Assembly (NCBI GenBank): GCA_035285585.1
Contig: JAYKGU010000056.1
Coordinates: forward strand, 1 to 16,840
Reading direction: 5' to 3'
Length of the DNA: 16,840 nt
Source of the DNA: JAYKGU01 sp035285585
GTDB lineage: Bacteria > Cyanobacteriota > Cyanobacteriia > CAKZMO01
In this document: positions 8,172 through 14,815 of the stretch, piece by piece
Layout: every line of letters begins with the position of its first letter
Position numbering within the stretch: position 1 is the stretch's first letter
Translations under genes and position numbers: made by a program
Notes under the pieces: model-generated
Seen by the model: only the letters and a program-made list of their open reading frames with translations
Database searches by the model: none
What the model was told of the DNA's origin: nothing

Positions 8172-8957
8172 TCACTTTGCTGTTGGCGTAGTGCGTTGTG
8201 GGGCGGAGTAATTTCCCAGTTGGGCGATCGCCCCTTCCAGATCTGCCGTCAGCTTGCGGGCGGCTTCCTTGGCATTGCGGGGGCTGCCGGGGCCACTGGA
8301 GCGACAGGGAAGGTAGTCTGCGACCTGGAGGGGCTGGCCGATGCGAATTTCCACATCACATCCCCAGCCGGGTCGGGGATCGGCATAGCGCATATCCATA
8401 GGCACCACCCGTACACCAAGGCCCGGTTGGGCGGTTTCGGCCTGAATGGCGAGGCGGGCCAACCCCTGCTTTAGCGGATGGAGTTCGCGATCGCGGAAAA
8501 TTCCGCCTTCAGGAAAGATGACCATCATTTCGCCATCTCTGAGGACCTCAACACCGTAGCGCAGGCTGGCGATCGCAGGTTGTTTAGGATTGACCGGAAA
8601 GCCTCCCAGGCGGCGAATCAGCCAGCCTTGAAAACCCTTCATCTCATTGGCGGAGACCATGAAGCGCAAATCTCGGCCAGTGGTGCGGCGACCCGTGGCA
8701 AACGGCACCAGAAGAGCATCCCAGCGGGCACGGTGGGTGGGTGCGAGAATCACCGGGCCATCGGTGGGCAAATGTTCTTGCCCTGAGATTTGGATGGTAC
8801 CGAAGTAGGAGGGGATGATAACCCGGCAACCCAGCGGGTATACCACGGGCATCAGCCACGGCGAAATCTGCGAATTAATCTCGGCGGATGACCTGGTTGC
8901 CAAGGAGCTTGCCATAGTTAGGGGATTGAGCGAAACCATTGAATGATTTAAGTGCAT
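8172..8957 (-). CDS. 1-acyl-sn-glycerol-3-phosphate acyltransferase family (PlsC-like)
   Basis: 261 aa from the ATG at 8957. The family transfers an acyl chain to lysophosphatidic acid or a related lysolipid, making phosphatidic acid for membrane lipids at the cytoplasmic membrane. Motifs seen: the catalytic HX4D box as H75-RARW-D80 and the substrate-binding FPEGG at 148-152. A proline-containing hydrophobic stretch at about 33-50 could associate with the membrane. ATGs at 8939 and 8915 are alternative starts; none has a clear Shine-Dalgarno, so the true N-terminus is uncertain by up to 14 residues. It is the last gene of a minus-strand run and is followed by a terminator-like hairpin. It is 188 bp downstream of tadA, so it may have its own promoter. 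The exact acceptor lipid cannot be read from sequence. Confidence 0.88.
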   Translation of the reverse strand: MHLNHSMVSLNPLTMASSLATRSSAEINSQISPWLMPVVYPLGCRVIIPSYFGTIQISGQEHLPTDGPVILAPTHRARWDALLVPFATGRRTTGRDLRFMVSANEMKGFQGWLIRRLGGFPVNPKQPAIASLRYGVEVLRDGEMMVIFPEGGIFRDRELHPLKQGLARLAIQAETAQPGLGVRVVPMDMRYADPRPGWGCDVEIRIGQPLQVADYLPCRSSGPGSPRNAKEAARKLTADLEGAIAQLGNYSAPQRTTPTAK

Positions 8958-9145
8958 TAAGGTGGTTAGGGAACTTTTATTTCAGTAGCATCTTAGTTAC
9001 AACCTTACTGTTCCCCAGGAAGCTGCCTCTCTATTCGATGCCACTTTTCACGGCGTCCTGTCAAATCAAAATCCATAGAAACTTTTTATCAAGTGGCAAG
9101 AGAAGGCACAAACGAGCAAGAGCGATCGCCCCCACAAATGAACCA

Positions 9146-9661
9146 CTATGGCGTGTCAATATTCTCCTGACGCCGCTGGGCAAACCAGGTCTGGAGCTGG
9201 TGGCGGCAGGTGGTTTCCAAAATTCCGCCCACCACGGGTAGACGATGGAAGGAACAGGCACTGTCGGGAATGTTCATGACGGTGCGCACCGCCCCCGCCT
9301 TCAAATCGTCCGCTCCATAGACCAGTCTGGCCAAACGGGCCTGGGCGATCGCCCCCGCGCACATGGGGCAGGGTTCCAAAGTCACGTACAGGGTGCAGGT
9401 TGTCAGCCGCCAGGACTGGAGTGCCCGTCCCGCTGACCGCAGGGCGACAATTTCCGCGTGGGCAGTGGGGTCGTGATCCCGCTCCCGGCGATTCTCACCC
9501 TCCGCGATTACCTGGTCAGCATCGTTCACCACCACCGCCCCGACGGGCACTTCCCCCGCCAGACCAGCGGCTTCCGCCAGGGCGATCGCCCGACTCATCC
9601 AGCGGTAGTGGCGCAGATATTCCGGATGGTCGAGCACGGGGGGCGGCAGGTGAAACGGCAT
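9146..9661 (-). CDS. tadA: tRNA-specific adenosine deaminase
   Basis: 171 aa. Deaminates adenosine 34 in the ACG anticodon of tRNA-Arg to inosine so that one tRNA reads several arginine codons; it acts in the cytoplasm, usually as a dimer. The cytidine/deoxycytidylate deaminase fold is shown by HAE at 68-70 (zinc ligand H68, proton-shuttle E70) and PCPMC at 97-101 (zinc ligands C98 and C101). Length is normal for the family. A short N-terminal tail of about 20 residues precedes the fold. The start lies 15 bp after the stop of the DUF3181 gene, so the two are probably co-transcribed. No strong ribosome-binding site precedes it, which fits translation coupled to the upstream gene. Guanine deaminase is a related alternative, but the TLEPCPMCAGA context favours TadA. 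Confidence 0.93.
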   Translation of the reverse strand: MPFHLPPPVLDHPEYLRHYRWMSRAIALAEAAGLAGEVPVGAVVVNDADQVIAEGENRRERDHDPTAHAEIVALRSAGRALQSWRLTTCTLYVTLEPCPMCAGAIAQARLARLVYGADDLKAGAVRTVMNIPDSACSFHRLPVVGGILETTCRHQLQTWFAQRRQENIDTP

Positions 9662-9676
9662 GGGATTTCAGGCAAC

Positions 9677-9985
9677 CTACATTTGCCGCCGATAGTCTTC
9701 CAGCATCCGCAGCAAATCGGTTTTGACAGCGGGGGGAATCAGATCCGACAGGGACAGTTCCCGCTGACCGCCGCCCAGCTTGACGGGAATGCTGGCCAGG
9801 ATATCAGCCACCTGGGCCTCTTCCACCTCGCCCTCAACCAGCATGGGATGGAGCTTTTCAGCGAGGGGCGTGTGCAGGTGGGCATCTTGCAGATACAGGT
9901 GCCACTTGGCGACATCGATGTAAACCTTATCACCAATTTCCGCCGCCAGCTTTTCGATGGCTTCGGTGGTGCTGGAGTAGGCCAT
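9677..9985 (-). CDS. DUF3181 family protein
   Basis: 102 aa, the usual size for this small cyanobacterial family of unknown function. It opens with a helical segment containing EKLAAEIGDKVYIDVAKWHL, then a HLHTPLAEKL stretch, an acidic middle and a basic C-terminal helix. It has no signal peptide or membrane segment, so it is probably cytoplasmic. A perfect AGGAGG (minus strand, 9993-9998) sits 7 nt before the ATG, the best ribosome-binding site in the window, and suggests efficient translation. It is followed closely by tadA and preceded at 74 bp by the two-TM protein gene. I recognise the family from sequence memory; no function is known to me. Confidence 0.85.
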   Translation of the reverse strand: MAYSSTTEAIEKLAAEIGDKVYIDVAKWHLYLQDAHLHTPLAEKLHPMLVEGEVEEAQVADILASIPVKLGGGQRELSLSDLIPPAVKTDLLRMLEDYRRQM

Positions 9986-10059
9986 GACAAATCCTCCTGA
10001 TTATGCAAATGAAGGGGTACGACCCCATTGATGCAGAGATTCAGACCGGGTTCCAACCT

Positions 10060-10353
10060 TCATGAGGACGATTTGTTTTTGGCAAAGCCCTTGGGTTTGG
10101 TCGGGGCGACCGGCGGTTCAGAATAATTGGCGATCGCGAAAATATAGACCCCATGCCCCACCAGCAGCGCCAGCCAGACGGTTGTTACCCAGGTGACCCA
10201 GATCCACGAGGGAAAATTGAACAGGCGAAAAAACCAGAGGCCAGAATTGGTCGCTGCAAAGATGGCAACGTGGGTGGCAAAGGTCATGCGGTCGTCCAGA
10301 CGGCGGAAGGCCGGGTCTTTACGGTCGGGCTGTCGAGGCCAGCGAGGAGGCAT
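10060..10353 (-). CDS. Small two-transmembrane (2TM domain) protein
   Basis: 97 aa. A basic N-terminus (RQPDRKDPAFRRLDDR) is followed by two hydrophobic, tryptophan-rich helices at about 23-45 and 50-75, with a short FNFPSW turn between them. The tail is cytoplasmic-looking and lysine/serine-rich. This matches the 2TM-domain family of small integral membrane proteins, whose function is unclear; related segments occur in some sensor kinases. No clear Shine-Dalgarno. It is first in the minus-strand run leading to DUF3181 and tadA, which may be one operon. Confidence 0.78.
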   Translation of the reverse strand: MPPRWPRQPDRKDPAFRRLDDRMTFATHVAIFAATNSGLWFFRLFNFPSWIWVTWVTTVWLALLVGHGVYIFAIANYSEPPVAPTKPKGFAKNKSSS

Positions 10354-10388
10354 AGGGAAGCAGTGTCCTTGCGGAAGATTTCATCACT

Positions 10389-10417
10389 CTACAATTATTT
10401 AACCTCACAGCCTGCAA
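10389..10417 (-). promoter_or_regulatory. Candidate promoter for the two-TM/DUF3181/tadA run
   Basis: On the minus strand TTGCAG (10412-10417) and TTGTAG (10389-10394) are 17 nt apart, 36 nt before the ATG at 10353. The -10 match is poor and nearby AT-rich hexamers are alternatives, so this is only a placement guess. Confidence 0.25.
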
Positions 10418-10441
10418 GGCTTCAACGTCGCGATCGCCCTC

Positions 10442-10535
10442 TATGGCGTTACGCTTTCGCGTTAGGGCATTCAAGAGGTGTGGAACCCGCGCGACGCGGA
10501 GGTTCCACACTCAAACCTCAGCCCGTAGGGCTATA
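10442..10535 (+). repeat. 94-bp structured repeat, copy 2 (inverted loop)
   Basis: Partner of 7879-7972, in the same orientation. Arms GTGTGGAACC (10478-10487) and GGTTCCACAC (10501-10510) enclose CGCGCGACGCGGA (10488-10500), the exact reverse complement of the copy 1 loop. It sits in the divergent spacer between the two-TM gene and the M15 peptidase gene, ending 44 nt before the latter's start. Confidence 0.85.
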
Positions 10536-10579
10536 TGATGAGCTTGAACATCTTCCAACCGCGCCATAAGGGGCACCGT

Positions 10580-11299
10580 ATGAAACTCATCGTCATCAGC
10601 GACACGATTTTCAAGCTCAGTACCCGACCCTCCCGTGAGCTGGCGGACTCCGAGAAGTTTCTGGTCAGCCGGGGCGGTGAATTTGAAGTAATTGCAGTGG
10701 ATGCGGCACCGTTTCACCACGTCCGCGTCGTTCTATCCGCCCCCATCGGCCCCCAGCAGAAGGATACCTGGTACGTCTACAGCGACCACATCATGCGGGA
10801 GGGCCATCCCCCCGACCCCGACCCCAGCAATGAGGACAATCCCCCACCCGCCTATCCTCCCGCGCAGGGGTTTAAGCTGCCAGGCTATCGCAGCATCTTT
10901 TACCTGCCCGACCCCATCCTCACGGGAGGGAACTTTACCTGGGCAGAGGCCACGAAAAACGGCAACTGCCTGCCACCCACCCGCAGCGTGGTGGATAACC
11001 TGATCCAGATGGCAGACGTCTTGCAGGAAATTCGCGAGCTGTTTGGCGATCGCCCCGTCACCGTTGCCTCCTGGTACCGCGACCCGATGACCAACCGCCG
11101 CCTGGGGGGTTCCCCCCGCAGCTACCACCTCACTGGGGGAGCGGTGGATTTTTGGATTGCGGGCGTTTCCCTAACGGATGTGCAGGAGCGCCTTGACCCC
11201 TGGTGGGGCAACCGGGGCGGACTGGCCCGCAATAGAACCTCTGTTCATCTGGACAATCGGGGCTATCGCGCCCGCTGGGTGGGTCAGTCGCTACAGTAG
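10580..11299 (+). CDS. M15 family peptidase (D-Ala-D-Ala carboxypeptidase-like)
   Basis: 239 aa. The C-terminal half matches zinc peptidases of the M15 group that cut peptidoglycan cross-peptides: SYHLTGGAVDF at 181-191 (ligands H183 and D190) and SVHLD with H223 as the third ligand. The N-terminal 70 residues look like the SH3-like segment that precedes lytic domains in cyanobacteria (DTIFKLSTRPS ... DTWYVYSDHI). A proline-rich stretch (PPDPDP ... PPPAYPP) joins the halves. There is no signal peptide, so if it reaches the wall the export route is not evident. The start at 10580 is chosen because AAGGGG lies 6 nt upstream; an ATG at 10535 is in frame but falls at the edge of the 94-bp repeat and adds 15 unrelated residues. 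The gene ends tail-to-tail with the M42 peptidase gene, overlapping it by 16 bp. Confidence 0.83.
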   Translation: MKLIVISDTIFKLSTRPSRELADSEKFLVSRGGEFEVIAVDAAPFHHVRVVLSAPIGPQQKDTWYVYSDHIMREGHPPDPDPSNEDNPPPAYPPAQGFKLPGYRSIFYLPDPILTGGNFTWAEATKNGNCLPPTRSVVDNLIQMADVLQEIRELFGDRPVTVASWYRDPMTNRRLGGSPRSYHLTGGAVDFWIAGVSLTDVQERLDPWWGNRGGLARNRTSVHLDNRGYRARWVGQSLQ

Positions 11300-12324
11300 G
11301 CCGTTAGTAGCCGGATGCAGTTGGCGATCGCCTCCAGGTGGGCAATTTCGTAGCCGTGGGTGTTTTGGGTGGGAAAGCTGAGGCAGGCGGCCCGCCCGAC
11401 GTGCCCCGCCTTCATGGCAATGGAGCCGTCGCTGCCAAAGCCGCTGATGGCCGCTAGCTGGAGGGGAATTTGCTGCTCCTGGGCCACCTGGCGCAGCTCC
11501 GCGTTGAGGACTTCGTCATACAGGCCATAGCCGTCCTGGGAGAGCAGCACCGGAGCTTCGCCGTCTTCCACGGGATATTCGCTGGACAGGGGGCAAATTT
11601 CCAGGGCGATCAGGGCGTCCAGATCCCGCCGCTGGGTGAAGTAGAGGGCACCCACCGCCCCCACCTCCTCCTTGGCCGAAGCCACCAGATAGACGGTGAC
11701 TGCAGGGGGCGCAAGGTGGGCCGCCAGGTGCAGCAGAATCGCCACCGACGCCTTATTGTCTAACGTGTAGCTGGCGATGTAGTTTTGCAAACGAAAGGGG
11801 CGCTTGCGGTGTTTGCCCACTACCATGCGCGTACCGGGGCGAATGCCCGCCGCCGCCAGTTCGTCAGCCGTACATTTGGTTTCCACCCAGGCGTCTTCCC
11901 ACTTCAGGGGTTTATCCTCCTGCTGGGCCTTCTGGGGCGACTCGTGGGAGACGTGGCGAGAGCCAAAGCTGAGGATGCCGCTGAGCACCTGGCGATCGCC
12001 CAGCAAATCCACCACCCCTTCCCCATACACCCAGGGAAAGGCTCCCCCCAGCCGCCGCACCTCTAGCCGACCATCCGGACGCACGGTTTTGACAATGCCG
12101 CCAATTTCGTCTTTGTGGGCTGTGATGGCGATCGCACGGCTGTCGTCCCGGCCTGGGAGTCTGGCGATAGCATTTCCGGCTTCATCCTGCCAGGCTTCTA
12201 CCCCCAGCTCGGCAAATCGCTGCATTAAGAAGCGATCGATTTCTTCCTCAGCGCCGCTGGGGGAGTGGAGGAGAACCAGGTCTTGAATGGTTTGAAAGAG
12301 GTGGTCTAAGTCAATGTCAGTCAT
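11284..12324 (-). CDS. M42 family metallopeptidase (glutamyl aminopeptidase/endoglucanase M42 type)
   Basis: 346 aa. Cytoplasmic, usually dodecameric, dinuclear zinc or cobalt aminopeptidase that trims peptides released by other proteases. Family residues are visible: H70 in AHKDEIGG, bridging D189 in TLDNKAS, the catalytic pair E219-E220 in AKEEVGA, and H323 in NTHGYE. The frame is open for 66 codons upstream (to 12522), but that stretch has no family similarity, includes the CGCAGAT repeats and is Cys/Arg-rich. The ATG at 12324 is therefore preferred, although no strong Shine-Dalgarno precedes it. The specific substrate preference cannot be inferred. Confidence 0.88.
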   Translation of the reverse strand: MTDIDLDHLFQTIQDLVLLHSPSGAEEEIDRFLMQRFAELGVEAWQDEAGNAIARLPGRDDSRAIAITAHKDEIGGIVKTVRPDGRLEVRRLGGAFPWVYGEGVVDLLGDRQVLSGILSFGSRHVSHESPQKAQQEDKPLKWEDAWVETKCTADELAAAGIRPGTRMVVGKHRKRPFRLQNYIASYTLDNKASVAILLHLAAHLAPPAVTVYLVASAKEEVGAVGALYFTQRRDLDALIALEICPLSSEYPVEDGEAPVLLSQDGYGLYDEVLNAELRQVAQEQQIPLQLAAISGFGSDGSIAMKAGHVGRAACLSFPTQNTHGYEIAHLEAIANCIRLLTAYCSD

Positions 12325-12658
12325 AGGTGCAGCAGAACTGGTGGGAGATTTTTCTCGTTGGGGCAATGTGCTGATTATCCGCAGATGACGCAGATAACGC
12401 AGATGAATCCTATCGTTGCACAGAGGCGATCGGGGGGATTGCGTGAGAGGTTCGGTCGGATCGTGCCCATGCGTCATCTGCAGACACATACATAATTCCT
12501 GACATAACCTTGTCTGTCTCAACCCTATCCGTTCCTTGTGGGATAGGTTAGGCTGGTCATTGCCGGAATAAGCAACTTAAAGCTGAGCGGTTCCGAATCA
12601 TAAGACCGCATCGACGCAACAAGCAGGGTGTAACCGCAGTCCATAAAGGAGTTTACGC
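12325..12658. other. Divergent spacer with short repeats
   Basis: No gene seen between the M42 gene (minus) and the coiled-coil gene (plus). It contains three tandem CGCAGAT(G/A)A units near 12380-12406. The 12-mer GCAGATGACGCA (12381-12392) recurs as a perfect inverted copy at 12470-12481. Promoters for both flanking genes should lie here, but no convincing -35/-10 pair was found. Confidence 0.5.
12381..12481. repeat. 12-bp perfect inverted repeat plus CGCAGAT tandem units
   Basis: GCAGATGACGCA at 12381-12392 and its exact reverse complement at 12470-12481 are separated by 77 nt. The left arm is part of three direct CGCAGATRA units. Similar CGCAGAT strings are scattered in many bacterial genomes; their role is unclear. 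Confidence 0.55.
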
Positions 12659-13267
12659 ATGCCCACGTCTGATCAACCCCAGGCTCGCTTTCGATCCGCC
12701 ACTGAATTTCCGAAGACGATTGACAGCCTGGAGCCGATTGAAGCAAACGCCCTGTATAGCGAAATGCGAGAGTGCTTGATTTTTACCAACCGCAGCCGGG
12801 CGCAGCTCATCCGCTGGAACGATCGCCACAAACAGGACAAGCTGGAGCTGAAGGTCAGCGTCAGTCGCCTCCAGGAGATGATCCAGCAGCTCACCACCGA
12901 AAAGCAGCAGCTCTCTCAAGACAGACAGCAGATTGTCTCCGAACTGGAGCATGAGATTCGCACGATGGCCATTAACCTGGATCGGCTGACGGACGCCTTT
13001 GAGCCATTTGCGGATCTGGAAACCGCTGAGCAGTCCCGCTGGAGCGTCCTATCGTTGCCGGGTCGCTTCTTTAAATTTTTGCAGGCCGTTAAGTCCATCG
13101 TGATGTGGTGGAAAGAAGAGAAGGGAGACGACGCCACCCTCCAGGTCACCAGCCGCGAATCGCCCCAAATTGTGGGCGAGACGGAGGCGGGGGAAGACGA
13201 TCGGCGCGATCGCCCCTGGATGTATGACGACCAGGCTTCTCAGGGACGTTCCCTGCTGGACAAGTAA
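12659..13267 (+). CDS. Hypothetical coiled-coil protein
   Basis: 202 aa; I do not recognise the family. Residues about 60-112 form a long heptad-like helix rich in Gln, Glu, Lys and Leu (LQEMIQQLTTEKQQLSQDR region), a likely coiled coil. Residues 132-152 form a short aromatic/basic amphipathic segment (GRFFKFLQAVKSIVMWW) that could touch a membrane or partner. The C-terminal 50 residues are acidic and probably disordered, and include a HIP1 site. There is no signal peptide. An AAAGGAG ribosome-binding site sits 7 nt before the ATG. The gene at 13314 follows after 46 bp on the same strand, so the two may form a bicistron. A structural or scaffold role is only a guess. Confidence 0.72.
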   Translation: MPTSDQPQARFRSATEFPKTIDSLEPIEANALYSEMRECLIFTNRSRAQLIRWNDRHKQDKLELKVSVSRLQEMIQQLTTEKQQLSQDRQQIVSELEHEIRTMAINLDRLTDAFEPFADLETAEQSRWSVLSLPGRFFKFLQAVKSIVMWWKEEKGDDATLQVTSRESPQIVGETEAGEDDRRDRPWMYDDQASQGRSLLDK

Positions 13268-13313
13268 ACCTATCAAAAAAGGTAGGGGTTTTAAGGTAGG
13301 GCTTTGTAAAGAT

Positions 13314-13757
13314 ATGGGCAAGAAACGCATTGCGCAGCTCCTCGAAGGGCTGAAGGAAAACCACCAGCAGGATTTGCAAAACGCCGCTGCGATCTATTCA
13401 GTGGCGCAGGTGGCGGTCAATGAGCTGGAACGGCAGGCCGTGGAGGGAGAGGGGGTGGATGGGCAGGAAGGGCGAAGGGCGATCGCCCCGCTTCCCGCCG
13501 CTACCGCTCCTTTCCCGCTTCCTGATCCTGTATCAATTAGCAAAGCCGAGCTGCTGGAACATTATGGCTCGTATAATGGCTGTCGCAAGGCCGCCAGGGA
13601 ACAGGGCATTAAGTTTAGAAAAAATCCCAGTTGGGCACAGTTGGAAGCTGGGTTTAGCTATGCCGAAGCGGTGCGGCAACTGGTGCGGCACTATCTCGCC
13701 AGTCAGCCCCACCCAAACTTACGGAATATCGCGGTAGAGGTTTCTTTAGGGGAATAA
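13314..13757 (+). CDS. Hypothetical protein with conserved-looking C-terminal helical domain
   Basis: 147 aa from the ATG at 13314. The N-terminal 1-45 is a helix (basic start, then AQLLEGLKENHQQD ...). Residues 46-75 are a Gly then Pro/Ala-rich linker containing a HIP1 site. Residues about 77-130 form a compact helical domain (ELLEHYGSYNGCRKAA ... FSYAEAVRQLVRHYL) that could be a small helix-turn-helix-like fold. That reading is tentative, and I do not recognise a named family. The frame is open upstream to 13170, but this overlaps the preceding gene and gives an Arg/Cys-rich, unconvincing sequence. No good Shine-Dalgarno. The stop codon lies inside the first unit of the C-rich repeat that follows. 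Confidence 0.65.
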   Translation: MGKKRIAQLLEGLKENHQQDLQNAAAIYSVAQVAVNELERQAVEGEGVDGQEGRRAIAPLPAATAPFPLPDPVSISKAELLEHYGSYNGCRKAAREQGIKFRKNPSWAQLEAGFSYAEAVRQLVRHYLASQPHPNLRNIAVEVSLGE

Positions 13758-13836
13758 CAAGGTTTGATCCCCCTTAAATCCCTCTTTTTGGGAATAGCAA
13801 GGTTTGATCCCCCTAAATCCCCCTTTTTAAGGGGGG
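13751..13836. repeat. Two tandem C-rich repeat units ending in a hairpin
   Basis: Units of about 40 bp at 13751-13790 and 13791-13828 share GGAATA(A/G)CAAGGTTTGATCC followed by C-rich blocks. The second unit runs into CCCCCTT-TTT-AAGGGGG (13819-13835), a 7-bp stem. This type of C-block repeat is familiar from cyanobacterial intergenic regions. Lying between convergent genes, the hairpin may help termination, but there is no real T-run after it. Confidence 0.65.
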
Positions 13837-13894
13837 CTTTGATGTCGGTTCACTTTTTCAAGGGGGTGAGGGCAAAATGGCTGGGAGCAAATCC

Positions 13895-14710
13895 TTAACC
13901 TTCAACGACCATCTGGACTCTGGGGCGAAAGATCGGCAGCAACTCCCCCCGGCTGACGATCAGCGTGGGAAAGGCTTGCTGGCTATAGTCTTTGCCGGGT
14001 TGGAGGGGGAAGATTTTTGGGTCGTCCAAAGGTACCCAGACGGCTCCGGCGGCGTGGGCGATCGCCCAGACAGCGGCAATGTCCCAGATTTTGGGCGTCG
14101 CCTCAACGCCGCCCAGGGCCAGCCCTGCCGCCACCATCAGCAGATTGTAGGTGGCGGCACCCATCATGCGAATTTTGCAGGGAAAGGGTTCCGGGTCTTT
14201 CAGGACGACGGTGCTGCGGGCGCACAGGCTGAAGAACTGGTTGGCGGAGGGGTCATCGGGGCTGACCTGGATCGGTTTGCCGTTGAGGAAGGCACCACTG
14301 GGCATTTCCAGCCCCGACGTTCCGGGCCAGTAGCCGTGGAATGCCTGCCGCAGGGGAGGCAGGGCCACATAGCCGAAGACGGGGGTGCCCCGGTAGAGCA
14401 GCCCCAGGGAAATGCCCCAGAGGGGAATGCCCCGCGTGAAGTTGGTGGTGCCGTCAATCGGATCAATGATCCAGCACCAGTCTGTATTGGGGAAAATATG
14501 CTCCACCTCTTCGCTGAGGAGACCGTGGTCGGGGAAGGTTTGGGCGATCGCCCCCCGCAGTTCTCCATCGGCCCACTGGTCGCAGCGGGTTACCAGGCTA
14601 CCGTCAGCCTTTTCCGCCGCTGAGACGGTGCCAAACTCCTGCAAAAGCGCATCCCCAACCCGCTGGGTGGCTTCCTGGGCAAAGGTAAGGATGTCAGTCC
14701 AAAAATCCAT
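13895..14710 (-). CDS. Inositol monophosphatase family protein
   Basis: 271 aa. The family comprises Mg-dependent, lithium-sensitive phosphatases acting on inositol phosphates, histidinol phosphate, fructose bisphosphate or PAP; the cellular location is cytoplasmic. Metal-binding signatures are present: E67/E68 in LLSEEVE, DPIDGTTNF at 83-91 (D83 and D86 bind metal, followed by GTT), and WD at 209-210 in the second signature. Length is typical. The ATG at 14710 is preceded by AGGA at 7 nt, better than a TTG one codon upstream. The transporter gene ends 95 bp upstream on the same strand, so co-transcription is possible. The substrate cannot be read from sequence; a histidinol-phosphatase-like role is one alternative. 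Confidence 0.9.
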   Translation of the reverse strand: MDFWTDILTFAQEATQRVGDALLQEFGTVSAAEKADGSLVTRCDQWADGELRGAIAQTFPDHGLLSEEVEHIFPNTDWCWIIDPIDGTTNFTRGIPLWGISLGLLYRGTPVFGYVALPPLRQAFHGYWPGTSGLEMPSGAFLNGKPIQVSPDDPSANQFFSLCARSTVVLKDPEPFPCKIRMMGAATYNLLMVAAGLALGGVEATPKIWDIAAVWAIAHAAGAVWVPLDDPKIFPLQPGKDYSQQAFPTLIVSRGELLPIFRPRVQMVVEG

Positions 14711-14796
14711 CAAAAATTCCTAGCAAATGGCCCCAGCCTCAGTCTAGACCATTCGCCCTGAGGGGCAATCTTGAGGGTCAATTTTGGATGATTAGT

Positions 14797-14815
14797 CCTG
14801 GATGATTAATCCAGG
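14797..14815. other. Stem-loop overlapping the transporter stop codon
   Basis: CCTGGAT-GATTA-ATCCAGG, a 7-bp perfect stem with a 5-nt loop. The TAA of the minus-strand transporter gene lies in the loop. A GGATGATTA direct repeat starts just before it. There is no T-run, so it might protect the transcript end or be a weak terminator. Confidence 0.4.

Noticed and set aside
9400..10000. Long plus-strand open frames opposite tadA and DUF3181
   Set aside because: Antisense shadows in GC-rich DNA; the minus-strand proteins have clear catalytic motifs and a strong ribosome-binding site.
12325..12522. N-terminal extension of the M42 peptidase
   Set aside because: Open by chance: it covers intergenic CGCAGAT repeats and lacks family similarity. 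The domain begins just after the ATG at 12324.
13877..14623. Plus-strand open frame of 248 codons opposite the inositol monophosphatase gene
   Set aside because: Shadow frame; the minus strand carries both metal-binding signatures and the expected length.
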